Below, in pieces: positions 1 to 11,344 of a DNA stretch of 64,000 bases. The notes under the pieces are model-generated. The model was not told the DNA's origin, ran no database searches, and saw nothing but the letters and a program-made list of their open reading frames with translations. The DNA is from Cristatella mucedo (taxonomy: Eukaryota > Bryozoa > Phylactolaemata > Cristatellidae), in the NCBI GenBank assembly GCA_009760855.2, contig WPIO01000060.1, positions 253,501 through 317,500 on the forward strand. Reading direction: 5' to 3'. Numbering within the stretch: position 1 is the first letter of the stretch; every line of letters starts with the position of its first letter. The translations under genes were made by a program, and so were the position numbers.

Positions 1-194
1 TGATGTGAATTCCTGGTAGTTTTCTTGAGACCCTATTCTATATTATAGACAAGACCGATATAAATGCCGGTCTAATACTCATTCAAGTACCCTGTGTGCA
101 CACGTGCATGTATGTGTGTGTAAGCATGTCCAGGCACCCAGGTGCTTTTGTGGGCTTGCATGCATGTGAATGGCTAGCTGATTCAACTGCCTCA

Positions 195-345
195 TTTACA
201 TAGCGACAGAAAAGCCATAACGGCTGTCACCACTGCTTGCAGTGGGCATTATAGGATTGCCTAGTACAGGACTCGAACTCACCACCTGGATCGTAAAGTG
301 CACCCTACCCCAGGCTAAGACCAGTGGGCCTCCCATGTGTCCCCC
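195..345 (-). repeat. SINE-D copy (tRNA-derived head), old
   Basis: Read on the minus strand, this stretch carries a tRNA-like B box (GAGTTCGAGTCC). It is followed by the same internal block (ATAGGATTGCC, then a GGCTGTCACCACTGCTTGCA-like stretch on the + strand) that recurs near 32.4 and 52.85 kb. The shared block shows a dispersed repeat rather than a tRNA gene. The copy is diverged. Confidence 0.55.
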
Positions 346-609
346 CATTTACATGCAAGTGCTCTGCCTTTGTTTTGCCACAAATTTCGGCATGAGTTTA
401 AATTGAAATTTGAGTGCCAGTTTACAGGAAATTCTTACGGTTGCTGACATTCGTGCTGATATGTCAAATAATTTGGTTATCTTTGCATGTTCAAATGACA
501 TGCAAAGTTGTTTAAAAGCATGTGTGAAACTGTGCTTATTCTTGCTGATACTGTATGTTTATACCATTGATCATGTTTATAAGAGGGTGTTTCTGTGTAT
601 ATTGATGCT
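346..609. other. No recognised feature
   Basis: The stretch is AT-rich with only short open frames. I see no gene or repeat signature in it. Confidence 0.5.
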
Positions 610-728
610 TGGCCAACGGGTGGGTGTTGGCTGAGTGATAAGGTGCTTACCTTAACGACCCAGGTCGCGGGCTTGGGTCCGGCAGCCGGCAACTCTGTAT
701 TGTCCATTTTTAATGGGACAAAAGGCAT
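610..728 (+). repeat. tRNA-like SINE remnant
   Basis: An A-box-like GGCTGAGTGATAAGGTGC and a B-box-like GGGCTTGGGTCC are spaced as in a tRNA-derived SINE head. A similar head occurs near 12.75 kb. No tRNA cloverleaf with an anticodon could be drawn, so this is called a SINE relic. Confidence 0.4.
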
Positions 729-842
729 CTATTGATATTTTGCTGCTATAATTACACTGTGCACATTAGCACTAACAATTTGATCATGCTTCCTTTGCAG
801 CATATGAAAAGTGTTTAGAAAGAGATTAAGCTATTCAAGCCA
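725..842 (+). mobile_element. LINE-B 3' end remnant
   Basis: The segment matches the 3' UTR of LINE-B: a CACTGTGCA block, CCTTTGCAGCA, and the AAGTG...TAGAAAGAGATT arm of the terminal hairpin. No coding sequence is left. Confidence 0.6.
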
Positions 843-867
843 TCGATCGTGAGCATTGCAGTTGCCA

Positions 868-1415
868 CATCATATGCCGACCTGCACTGGCTACCAGTCA
901 AGCAACGGATCGACTTCAAGGTTTTGTCTACTTCAAGGTTTTGTCGCTTACTTTTAGGTCCCTTCATTCTTTGGCTCCAACCTATCTATCAGATCTACCC
1001 CCCCCCACCAGGCTAAGCATTGCACCACCTGCTTTTCGGAATCTAACTGTTGTGTGCATTTAGTTTGTATGCTCTCAAAGTCTGGAACTCACTCCCGACT
1101 TGCATCACAACATCTCCGGACTTGACCACATCTAAAAAGAACTTAAAAACGCACCTATTTAGTACAGCATTTAGTGGGTCCGTGATTCGTCCTTTATGTG
1201 CTTATGCTTGCTGACACTGTGCATGCTGCCACTAACCACACTTGCATGCTGACCCTGTGCATGTCACCTCTAATCACGTTATTCATGTTGTTTATCAAGC
1301 ATGATATTACTCATCATTCGATCTTGCTTCCTTATGCAGCAAATGTAAAGCGCCTAGAAAGAGATTGAGTTCTCTGAGGGTGCTTTATCAAGTGTATTAT
1401 TGTTATTATTATAAA
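868..1415 (+). mobile_element. LINE-B 5'-truncated copy
   Basis: The copy begins inside the C-terminal part of the reverse-transcriptase ORF (DLHWLPVKQRIDF region). It continues through LHSLAPxYLSDL-like and WNSLP-like blocks and the 3' UTR to the terminal hairpin (AAAGCGCCTAGAAAGAGATT ... CTCTGAGGGTGCTTTA) and a TTATTATTAT tail. The reading frame is broken by indels and a local duplication near 920-945. Truncation at the 5' side with an intact 3' end is the usual product of target-primed reverse transcription. Confidence 0.85.
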
Positions 1416-2620
1416 GCACACTATATAATGTTTCATTATTATCATAAATGGAGTATTGAATAAGGCGGCTTTGAGTTTTTTATTTCTTTATTTGTGTAAT
1501 TCGTGTGTTTTGCATGATTTGTGTGCTTGCATATTGCTGTACAGACAAAACAAATCATTGCGAAAGATGTCAATTCATCTTTCACAAATTAACAGAGTGG
1601 CTCTCCTAAGACCAATGTTGCTGGCAACACATTGGAGCTAGCTATGAGGAGTGCCGTGGGTTTGCTCTGTGCTGCAATGTGTGGTCTAAATTCCTCCCTG
1701 CCCACCTGTTTCCTTTGCTGTCCATGTTCATACAGATCTTTAGGTGTACGATGTATACCTGCGACACCTAGCACTCAGTTGAGCCCCGCCGATTTTCAAT
1801 GTTTACGGCAGACCTGCACCTTGTTTATAAAAATCTGTGTCCATGCAGGTGTTGCTATGCAAACATTTCACCTAGAAATTTACAAAAACTCAGTTCACTA
1901 ATAAGGAGTCTGTTGGCTATCGAGAGTGTGCAAACCGAATGTCGCATAGGCAAACACTATTTGAGCTGCTTCCTTCTCTTCTGATAAGTTGTGTCATGGC
2001 CAAATCACGTTCACTTGAGTAACCAACAAGTGCTTAGAAACAGATTATGTACTTTTATGGGGCTATCTTCTTCTTATTATTATTATCATAATTATGTCAT
2101 CTAGAATTGTTAGCGATCTTTTACCTCTACCTCTTGGCAACGACTTATAGGCGACCTTTTGTTGCTAGGGCAAGACTCTGCAACTCGATTTCCTCAAAAA
2201 ACGCTTTACTGTCTAAAGTTTGGAATGAAACGTGATGCGCTGGCTTCATTATTGTAAGGCGCAAAGGGGCCAAACCAAGCCTCTAGAAAGTTCCAATTTC
2301 CAGTTGCTTAGCTCTAGAAGTGAAGGCTCATTCGAGCAGTAGCTGTTTGCAAGGGATTGTATTGACAGGCTAGTTACAGTACTGCATAACGTGCACTTAC
2401 TCTGGCACTTGCAAACCTACGTGGCAAACCTTCACTTACAGTGCTATTCACTAGGTCTGCATCGTTAAAGAAGAAGCTGCTTACTCCCACTTCTCTCACG
2501 GGTTATGTCTAGAATATACTGAAACACAGTACCTTATGGAAGAAGGTATTTCTTGGAAATGATCGCGTCTCACTGCCTATAGAGGCGATACAGTTGCAGA
2601 TTTAGGTAGGGTATCGCTTG
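1416..2620. other. Intergenic, with one small LINE-B 3' relic
   Basis: No gene is recognised. Positions about 2015-2095 look like a decayed LINE-B terminus: AAGTGCTTAGAAACAGATTA followed by a TTATTATTATTATCAT tail. Open frames here are short and show no known domain. Confidence 0.5.
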
Positions 2621-2624
2621 CCAC

Positions 2625-4350
2625 TATTTCAGGAATGCAGACTTAGGTAGGGTGTCAACATGTTTTGCTGGATGCTTTGGCAGCATTTAATAACCATGAT
2701 CACCGAGTCTTTCTCGAGCCTTTTTTGTACTATCGATCACCGAGTCTTTCTCGAGCGCTTCTCATTTCGCCTGGGCATCACAAGCACTGCGCTGCAATGG
2801 TTTCGTCCTAACTGACATCACTAATATGTCATTAGCCTCAGGCCAGCTGAACTCATATACTGAAAAACTTCAAACCTTGCCGGTAAGTTCCAGTCTTGCT
2901 TTAAAGCTAATCACTCCACAGAGTCAGCATTGCTTCGGGTGTACAACGACCTGCTTAGGAATGCAGACATGGGTAGAGTATCTCTGCTTGTTTTGCTCGA
3001 TCTTTCGGCAGCTTTTCATACTTTCGATCACCAAGTCCTTCTTGAGCGCCTCTCATCTCGCCTGGGCATCACTAGCACTGCCCTGCAATGGTACAGGTCC
3101 TATCTCAATGAGAGACTCCAGAGTATTTATGTGAATGAACAAAGATCATCCGAGGTACCACTGAAATATGGTGTACCTAAAGGATCCGTGCTTGGTCCAG
3201 TTCTTTTCACGGTGTATACTGTCCTTACTGGCCGATGTTGTTGCCAAGCACAATCTACGCTTCCACTTTTATGCGGATGACACTCAGTTGCACCTTTGCT
3301 GTGATCCCTCCCAGCCTTCGAGCATGTCGAATTCTCTCAACTTCCTTGCTGCATGTATTGATGACATCCTCACATGGATAGCAGCAAATTTTCTAAAATT
3401 GAATGATTATATAACTAACTTACTAGTTATGGGCAAACCAAGTGGGATTTAGAAACTGGGAAGGCTAACGCTCAAAATCGGCTCTGCCAGCACATCTCCT
3501 GTTGAACCCGCACGAAATCTAGGTGTCGTGTTCCAGAGTGACCTTTCTTTAGACGACCACATCAGCTCCACAATCAAGTCTGCCTACTTTCAGCTACATA
3601 ACATTGCCAAATTTGGGCTTGTTCAGATAGGGATACTACATCTAAATTGGTGCATGCATTTGGGACATCCCACCTTGACTTCTGTAACTCACTGCTTGCT
3701 GGCCTACCGGCCTGTGCAATCAGGCTCTTACAGCTGGTGCAAAACTCGGCAGCTAGGCTTGTCTGTCGTGAGCGCCAAAGTTGCCACATTACACCACTTC
3801 TCGCCGACCTGCACTGGCTACCAGTCAAGCAACGCATCGACTTCAAGGTTTTGTCACTCACTTTTAGGTCACTTCATTCTTTGGCTCCAGCCTACCTATC
3901 AGATCTACTGCCCCACCAGGCTAAGCATCGTAATACCCGCTTTTCGGAATCTGTTTACCTATGCCTCGTACAAACGTCAAATGCTTTGGAGACCGTGCAT
4001 TTAGTTTGTTTGTCCCAAAGCCTGGAACTCACTGCCGACTTGCCGACATCCCCTGACTTGACCACATTTGTAAAGAACTTAAAAACGCACCAATTTACCC
4101 CAGCATTTACTGGGTCCCCGTGATTCGTCTTTTATGTGCTTATTCGTGCTGACACTGTTGCAGGCTGCCACTAACCACACTTGCATGCTGACCCTGTGCA
4201 TGTGACCCCTAAGCATGTAATTCTTGGTGCTCATTGAGCATGCTACCACTAACCATTCGATCGTGTTTCCTTTGCAGCAAATTTAAGGCGTCTAGAAAGA
4301 GATTTAGTTCTCTGAAGGTGCTTTATCAAGTATGGTATTATAATTATTCA
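2625..4350 (+). mobile_element. LINE-B copy, reverse transcriptase pseudogene
   Basis: This is one of the longer LINE-B copies. Reverse-transcriptase blocks appear in order: LLVLLDLSAAFHTFDHQVLL near 2980-3045 (normally DLSAAFDTIDH), YGVPKGSVLGPVLF near 3170-3210, and the catalytic FYADDTQL box near 3265-3290. These are followed by LARNLGV-like, DFCNSLLAGLP, LDLHWLPVKQRIDF and WNSLP-like blocks to about 4120, then the 3' UTR hairpin and an AT-rich tail. The frames change several times (about 3170-3280, 3450, 3640) and stops interrupt them, so the copy is dead. The part at 2625-2815 repeats the DHRVFLER segment twice and appears to be an older, rearranged fragment. No endonuclease domain is present. 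The family is L2/CR1-like by motif content, with no RNase H. Confidence 0.88.
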
Positions 4351-4354
4351 AACA

Positions 4355-5570
4355 CAATCTAGATTTCATTTCTTTGCAGGTGATACACACCTGTTCCTGT
4401 GCTTTGATCCATCCCTGCACGTCAAACTTTCTCCACTCCCTTGCTGCATGCATTTCAGACATTCATTCTTGGATGGCAGCAAGCTTTCTAAAATTGGACA
4501 TCGATAACCCTCAACTTGCTAGTTATGGGAAAACCAAGTGCGGTTCAGAAATTATAAAACCCAATTCTCAAAATCGGCTCTGCCAGCACATCTCGTGTTG
4601 AATCTGCATGCAATCTAGGAGTCCTGCTCCAAAGTGAAGCTTCATTAGACGATTCCTTCAGCTCCACATGAAGTCTGCCTACTGTCAACTATGTAACATT
4701 GCTCAAATTCGGGCCTGCTTAGACAGCGATGTAGTTCGTATGTACGTATGTATGTATTGTATGCAGGCTCCTCTGATAAGCCACTGGTGAGCTGTTAGAA
4801 GCATCACCGAGAGGGACCGGTGCTCAGCTGTGGTCCACCTGTGATGTGGCATGGACACAGGCCGGTAACCTGGTGGACAGATGGTGGATTCACCATCAGG
4901 GTCTGCTTGTGCACAGTTGTGGTCCTCGATGAATCATCGGGGTCGACTAGGGGAGCCAGGGAGTCGAGTGAGAGTAGGGGCCGAAGGGAGCCGTGCGTTG
5001 GTAATAAACTGTCGGTGTTGGGCATCGGCTGGCTCTCTGCTGTGCGAACAAACTACAAGCGATACACACATTCAAGTTGGTTCATGCATTTGTGACACCC
5101 AGTCTCGACACTTATGTAACTCGTATGCCAGGTCTTCCGGCCTGTGTGATTAGCGGCTTACTCTTGGAGCAAAACTCTGCAGCCAGGCTTATCTGCTTAT
5201 TTATTTATTGTTTATTTAGGCTTATCTGTTTGGGAGCACCGCAGTTGTCGAATTAAGCCACTTAGCATCGGCCTGCACTAGTTCCCCATCAACAAGCCAA
5301 TCGACTTCAATGTTTTGTCGTTCAATTTTTGGTCCCAATTTTTTTTTACTCCAGCCTACCTATCATAACTACATCCCCAACCAGGCTGGGCATCGTAACC
5401 CCCCTACTTTTTTTACTTTAGTAATTTAGCTGTGCCTCTAATTAACCCCAAATCCTTTGGGGACCGTGTCTATAGTTTGTATGCTCCTGAACTCAGATCC
5501 TTACTTTCAACGGACGTCTCAAAATTCCCTGACTAGAGGACATTTGAAAAGACGGTATTCTTTTCTAAGC
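4355..5570 (+). mobile_element. LINE-B old copy, split by an insertion
   Basis: Decayed matches to LINE-B run from the post-YADD region (GDTHLFLCFDPS-like near 4380-4410) to about 4730. They resume at about 5059 (ACACATTCAAGTTGGTTCATG, CTCGTATGCCAGGTCTTCC) and continue to about 5570. The 328 bp between the two halves are foreign to LINE-B and are listed separately. Many stops and indels indicate age. Confidence 0.7.
4731..5058. mobile_element. Candidate 328-bp non-autonomous element inserted in LINE-B
   Basis: LINE-B sequence stops at 4730 and resumes at 5059, with GCGAT at both junctions (4726-4730 and 5059-5063), as expected of a 5-bp target-site duplication. The inserted ends are imperfect inverted repeats: GTAGTTCGTA on the left, and ACAAACTACAA on the right, whose complement is TTGTAGTTTGT. 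No coding potential is recognised. A small non-autonomous DNA transposon is the simplest reading, but I cannot name the superfamily. Confidence 0.5.
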
Positions 5571-6552
5571 AAGCCTCTTTAAGGCAGTTAGAAACATGAC
5601 CCCACGAAAGACACATTTTCTGGAGGCTACTCGTTTTCTTGTAAACAAAATTTAGTCTAGCAATTTGAGTAGGTAACCATAGATATTGTCATTCACCGCT
5701 GGCTCGACAAGGAAAGACATCGAACAAATCGCGAGTCCTCTATTTCTTGCTTACAAAAGGGTAAAGGGTCGGACTGAGTTCAAGTCACCCTGCGAAACAA
5801 GAAAGAGCCGAGTGTTCGACGCCGATACGAGTCGGTCAGCGACGTCTGCGCGAGTCTTCTGGCAGCAAACTAGCGAAGTAGCAAGACAGCCAATGTAGCC
5901 GGTGTGATAGGAAAAGTATGGATACGATATATTGGTGCGATACGATAGGGATTATAAGAAGACGAAGGCGAGCTTATTCCTCTTGCGGATCCGTCACGTC
6001 CGGCGCTGGGAGGTAGAGCATTAAGCTGGGCAGCTAATGGCTTGTTCACATCGCTGCAGTGTGACCTGGTTTCTCGCAGCCACAGACGATCGGATGCTGC
6101 CGGTACAGGTATTATACTCACCGAAGTAGACTGCCGATTCCTCGAACGATGGCCAGGAAAAGAGTAGACGGCCGGCTGCCAACCTCTTGGCGTTCCCAGA
6201 AACCGAGATGCCGGTCGGGCACGGCAGGAACGCTTTCTTCGAGCTTCGGCGATAGTAAAGAGTCTCTCTGAAGACCTTACGCGTCCGCTAGCTGCAGCGG
6301 TGCAGGCTGAGGGTCGACTTTCCCCCCCCATCTGAATCCGGTCAACATTGGGCCGTTCTGCTTCAAAGTGCGCTGGGCTTTCGGTCTCAAACGATGCTGC
6401 GACCGTAGGCAACCCGCACGGGCGCTTCGAGGCGCCAATTCAAGGCCAAAGTTCAAGCCGTCGACAATGCAATTCGCCGCTAGCTCGGCCAAACTTCGAA
6501 CAAGACGTTTCTTCAAAATGCGTCACTTCGGATAATTTATTGCGCGTCCTAT
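5571..6552. other. Mixed-composition unique sequence, no recognised gene
   Basis: From about 5750 to 6520 the DNA is CpG-rich. The longest open frame, on the minus strand at about 5870-6412, shows no domain, compositional regularity or splice-bounded exon that I recognise. The stretch resembles a small CpG island or a promoter-less GC-rich block. Confidence 0.4.
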
Positions 6553-6712
6553 ATATAATAATAATAATATAATTCATTGATATAGCGCCCCAAGAGAACT
6601 TAATCTCTATTCAGGCGCTTCACATATGCCTCAGGGCTCGAGCCCACGACCTCAGTCAGACCTTGGTCGGGGCGAGCACCTTAACCGCTAGACCAAACCA
6701 GCTCGGCGATGT
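6553..6712 (-). repeat. SINE-C copy (tRNA-derived, LINE-like tail)
   Basis: Read on the minus strand: a tRNA-like head with an A box (TGGTCTAGCGG) and a B box (GGGCTCGAGCCC), a short body, and then a 3' hairpin (AAGCGCCTGAATAGAGATTA ... CTCTTGGGGCGCTAT) closing on an AT-rich tail. The hairpin is nearly that of LINE-B. This is one of the best preserved SINE-C copies. Confidence 0.85.
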
Positions 6713-7847
6713 TAAACTTGGGTGCAAAGTGGCAACTTCTAAATTGATTCTTTTGCAGAACGGCTGAAGTGTATGCGACGTTCAACGTAGTAGATTTAAG
6801 TCTCAATTGTGTACTCCGCGTCGTCCGTCTTGCCCCACCGATGCCCTTGCCTCGGGTTTTAATTAAAATTTAACATTTACATTTTGCAATTTAATTTTAT
6901 TTAATTGATGTCCGCCGCGTTCGCGAAAGGAACGATAAGATCGCTCGGCGGAGTCTTCGATAGATAAAATATAAGATATTATTTATATCAAAACATCGAT
7001 GTTAAAATATCGGTGGAGTCGTCGCTGCTTGCAGTCAGACTATCCAATGAGGAGGAGGAGCGCTGGCTTCCATTGTAGAATGCAACCAAACCGCCAGCGT
7101 GGCCGTCGCCTTTAAGGTCGGGGCGTGCACGTCGCCTCGGCAGCGTTAGCTAATGCCTTTTCAAGTTTCCGCTCCGCTCGCTGCTGCGTAGGCTGCGCTT
7201 CAAGAAGCTTTGCATTGAGAGCAAGCGAGGAGCCGTCGCCGCAGGAGGGGCGCGCCCGCAGCTGCTCGGAGCTAGCCAAGTCACGAGGGGCGCGCCCGCA
7301 CCGGAAGCTGACAGACGTTAAAAAAAAGTGGAGCGAGCAATTCACAGTCTGACTGCTTATTGAAATAAAAGTCTCTTCTACAGGTTAATGCGATTCTCGT
7401 TTCTAAAGGGACCGTACTACGATTCAGATCGAACCTACCTATTCCGGTGCAACTAACCGACGGTGGCCAATTTCCTGAAGAACCAGTGCCGAGCTCACAA
7501 ATTTATTATTTTACGCTATGAAATTATAAAGTGTGCGCCTAATTCCACATGCGATAATTAATCAAATAAAACCTGAATAATGCTAAAAAAAATCCCTTCT
7601 CAGAGCGACAGGATCACAAGCGTAACCCAAAATATAGTCATAGTGGGTAATTTATTACCAACTGATGAATCCCTAAAGTGCAAGCTCTCCAAGCTAAGAG
7701 CTCTAGAGCTACGAACACTCAGTCGTAAAAATAAACCAAAGAGAATAAACCGAATACCTGAAACGCTAAAATACTAAGTATATGTAGATAAAAGAAACTA
7801 GAGAATACTTGTATACACGCTCAGCCCCCACATCAGGTGAACTTAAT
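6713..7847. other. Unique sequence with a short CpG-rich block
   Basis: Positions 7030-7345 are CpG-rich. They contain overlapping open frames on both strands but no recognised domain or clear exon. A tandem-like GGGGCGCGCCCGCA block occurs twice (about 7247 and 7288). The remainder is AT-rich and featureless. Confidence 0.4.
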
Positions 7848-8145
7848 GTCTAGGAACTCACAACCGCAATTCTTACTCAACGTCATCTACTCTCCTGCTG
7901 CACACTGGGGCACACCCTTTTCAGCCGTCGTGAGCCGCTACTTTCAGCTGCTCACTACCTCAGCTGCCCTCATAACTCAGCTATGCTTCTAACCTTTCTC
8001 TTTGTTTCGTGAGATGAAGTCTGTTGGCTACCGCATGCCCAATGACAGCCGCTTAGGCCTGTGGGTGCACTATAAAACAAACTCTCTAGTATAACACCCA
8101 CTTGAGCATTGTCGAGTTGCATACGGAGATACATTCCATAATTAT
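7848..8145 (+). mobile_element. LINE-A 3' end fragment
   Basis: The fragment matches LINE-A from the LWNSLPQFL-like region through the FSLxxEMKSVGYR-like block (GAGATGAAGTCTGTTGGCTA near 8010) to the terminal GGAGATACATTCCATAATTA. The reading frame is lost. Confidence 0.8.
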
Positions 8146-8149
8146 TATA

Positions 8150-9350
8150 ATATTAGGATTTGTACTGAACATCTAAGAGATGTTAGTTGCTTTCTAGGCA
8201 CTTTTAGCGTGGGGGAATGGAAGCATTTCGACTGGTTAGCGAAAGCATGCAGCGTTAGCTTGCACAAGCATACAAAGGACAATTTACATGGACTGATCGA
8301 ATGCTGTGAGGAATATGTGCGTTTTTAGTTTCTTTTTAAAATGTCATCAAGTCAGAGGATGTCATTCAAGAGTTAATTTAAAGTTTTGGGAGCATACTAA
8401 CTGAAGGCGTGGTCTTTAAGAGTTTTGAGGTTGGTTTGAGGAGCAGCTAAACGAATTGAGTAAAAAGCGTGGGTGGTACAATGCGTAGCCTGAATTGAAA
8501 GTAGTTTGGATAGTTACGCCGGAGAAAGGACTTAAAAGTGAGTTACATAACCTTCAAATTTATATGCGGCTTGGTGGGGAGCCAGTTTGGGTCCATGAGA
8601 AGTGTTTTAATAGCAGTTGCGATGTTCGCGACAGAAAAACTGTCAGCCTTTTGTTGAGCAGGAATATAAAGGCCTACGTGCAGTGAGTTACAGAAGTGTA
8701 AACGATTGTCACACATGCTTCTACCATTTTGCCAGAGGTATCCTTACCTAAGCAGGCTCGAATTGCTAAAATGATTCGTAGTTGAAACTTGGCAGATATG
8801 ACTCAGGGGCTGATGTGGCCATGCAGCTAATGGTCACTTTGGAATAGGATGCACAGATTCATTTCAAACTCTAGAGGAGAGCAAAAACTGTAATTAATTT
8901 GTATAGTGCCCTAAGAACTAAACGGCTATCCAGGCGCTTCACACATGCCGCACGGTTTGAGCCTACGACCTTGGTGGTCAAAAGCGAACGCTTTACCCTT
9001 GGACCAAGACAGGAGGCCAAATGTCTGCTGCATCAGTTTGGAGGATTACTCTTTCCCATTTCCGAGAAACATTAGTTTTCCGTCACTAATAATTTGGTTT
9101 TACTGTCATTCAATTTTAGAAATTTTGCTACCATTCAAATGCAAGTTTCCGCAAAACATTCGTGAAAATAATTAAGAGAATTCGAAGCACTTAATAACAG
9201 GGGTGGATCAAAGATCAGCTGCAGATGTGTGTCATTTGCATACAAATAAAAGTGTAGATTGCACTTCGAGGTTTCATCGAGAATAGGGACAGCATAAATT
9301 ATGCAAAGAAATGTATCAAGCACAGAGACCCGCGGTACGCCTTACTTTAC
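8150..9350 (-). mobile_element. LINE-B degenerate copy, interrupted by SINE-C
   Basis: In minus orientation, the 3' hairpin remnant (TTGCTTTCTAGGCACTTTTA near 8190) is followed by the decayed 3' UTR and C-terminal coding region. A SINE-C copy interrupts it at about 8890-9015. Reverse-transcriptase sequence continues at 9170-9340, where the FYLYANDTHLQL-like box replaces FYADDTQL. The catalytic second aspartate context is altered to ANDT, so this copy cannot be active. Confidence 0.75.
8890..9015 (-). repeat. SINE-C copy, diverged, nested in LINE-B
   Basis: The minus strand shows the B-box region (CGTAGGCTCAAACCG), the AAGCGCCTGGATAGCC hairpin arm and the closing GGGCACTATACAAATTAATT. The copy sits within a LINE-B copy of the same orientation. 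Confidence 0.7.
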
Positions 9351-9971
9351 TGACTACTCGAATGACTGCTGCATATTGACTTAATAGAAAACTAGCATTT
9401 AACAGGCTGCGACTAATGCGAGAGCTTAGATACATTTAAAAGAAGTTCATTAATTTCTAGAAAAATTACTCCTTGTACTTATTTCGTCTTAACTTTAAAA
9501 GACATCTAGTTATACCGTAAATTAAAGAAAAATTCAAGTCACTTGATTTCTCATAATTAACATCTCTTGACGCATTGTTAGTTGTGTCAAAGCCAAAAAT
9601 TACTGTCTTATATGTTTCAGTTTATGCCAACTTTTCTTGCGAGATATCTACGGATGTTTCACACAAGATTAAACAAGAGGCAGGCGGCTTTAATAATGCA
9701 GGCCGCACGTTCGGTGAAATCATCTGAAATTACATTGGACTTGGGGAACTAGATCTAGGAGCTTGGTATCTGGGCTATATCGAAGGCCGAATTACGACTG
9801 CTAAGCGAGTAGCAGGATTTGGACATCATTCGCTGTTTTTACGATCTTGGGACACTTAATGAATCCAAAATTATCTCCCCGACGTAATGTTGCAGCTACA
9901 ATGAATTTTGGTTCTAATAGTATCGCGAACGGGAAGGGCCAGCCGCACAAAATTAACAGAATCGATCTAAG
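9351..9971. other. No recognised feature
   Basis: AT-rich unique sequence without a supported gene, RNA or repeat. Confidence 0.5.
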
Positions 9972-10100
9972 AAGCGGTTAATGTGCTCGCCCCGACCAAG
10001 GTCTGACTGAGGTCGTGGGCTCAAGCCCCGAGGCACATGTGAAGCGCCTGAATAGAGATTAAGTTCTCTTGCGGCGCTATATAAGTGAATTATATTTAAA
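9972..10100 (+). repeat. SINE-C copy
   Basis: It contains the A-box remainder (GCGGTTAATGTGCTCGCCCC), the B box (GGGCTCAAGCCCC), the hairpin AAGCGCCTGAATAGAGATTA with its closing CTCTTGCGGCGCTATATAAG, and a TATATTTAAAT tail. The first bases of the tRNA head are missing. Confidence 0.8.
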
Positions 10101-11045
10101 TATGGAAGACGTTAGGATCAAGCCGGGCTTACAAAAAATATGGTCGCTGAATAAAAGGCCGTCTGCAACCCTGACACTAACCACGCAAGCCTTCATCCCT
10201 CAGGAATTTCGCAATTTGTCGTATGAACTGGCCTATTATCGAGATCAAGGCCCAGTCACTTTTTTCTAAGTCCCTTCAGTCTTCTGTTCCGGATTAGCTA
10301 TGCTGTGCTACTCGCTCGGCGTGTCTTCCCTCTAATCAGTAACTCCTCTGAATCCGGTCGCTTAGCTGCGCCCCTGGACGATCTTCAAATCCTTCGGAGA
10401 CAGTGCCTTACGTCGGATTCTAGGCTCCTAAAGTCTCGAACCCTCTACCAGCTGAGGGTTCGACTCAGTAGAACAAAAAGTGCTCTGGTAGAGGTAGGAT
10501 GCTATCACAACAAAAAAATCCTCGCTCTATTTAGGGATTCGCAGACTCGTATTTTGTTCTCCCCGTAGCAGGAACTCAACAACAAGTAAAGCACAGCACG
10601 AGCCATAAAACTGAGGTTGTACCGACTCCAAGCTGGATATATATGCAGACATACATACGCTGACTCTACACGCCGAGACTGTTAATCTGCAGTAGCACTT
10701 AGACGTCACCATCGCAATTTCTGAATCCCAATTAGAGCCATGTATCGCTCCAAAGAACTTGGCTCACCTCAGCGGCATAAACTCCCTATTCAGTCAAATT
10801 GACAAAGAGAATGGCCAGTGGTTCATAGACTCTAAGGAATCGTGGTTAAAGACACAACGTTTAATATAATCTTGAATAATTTACGTGATGGCACAGATCA
10901 CATATGCAGCACGGACATCTTGACATCATCTGACTTGATGGGACATAACAAAGTGAGTAGCACGCTGCTTGCTTTCCAGCATATGTGAAGTGCCTAGAAA
11001 GAAATTTAATTCTTTTAAGGTGCTACACAAATGTTTATAATCATT
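10101..11045. other. Unique sequence with a LINE-B 3' relic
   Basis: No gene is recognised. About 10905-11040 is a decayed LINE-B terminus (CTTTCCAGCATATGTGAAGT, GCCTAGAAAGAAATTTAATT, AAGGTGCTACACAAATG). The rest shows short frames only. Confidence 0.45.
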
Positions 11046-11233
11046 TCGTTCTAATACAAAATTCCTGTTCCTTAATTGCTTTCGGTGTTCCTAGGTAAGT
11101 CGTTTATATGCATTTTTGCTGCAATACCCATGTGCATTGTTATGTTCTTATGGCGAAATACCACTAAGAAATACACATTCACGAATAGTAAGTTTTAATG
11201 AGCGGAACATTGCGCCAAGCAGTAGCTCCGGAG

Positions 11234-11344
11234 TGTGTGTGTGTATATGTGTGTACGTGTGTGTGTGTGTGTGTACGTGTGTGTGTGTGTGTGTACGTGT
11301 GTGTGTGTGTGTGTACGTGTGTGTACGTGTGTGTGTGTGTGTTC
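11234..11344. repeat. (GT)n with a 20-bp higher-order period
   Basis: The GT run is interrupted regularly. The unit GTGTACGTGTGTGTGTGTGT repeats with a 20-bp period across about 11251-11320. Long open frames over it are artefacts of the repeat. Confidence 0.9.

Noticed and set aside
5870-6412. 180-codon minus-strand frame
   Set aside because: It has no recognisable domain, lies in CpG-rich DNA and has no clear start, splice or promoter context.
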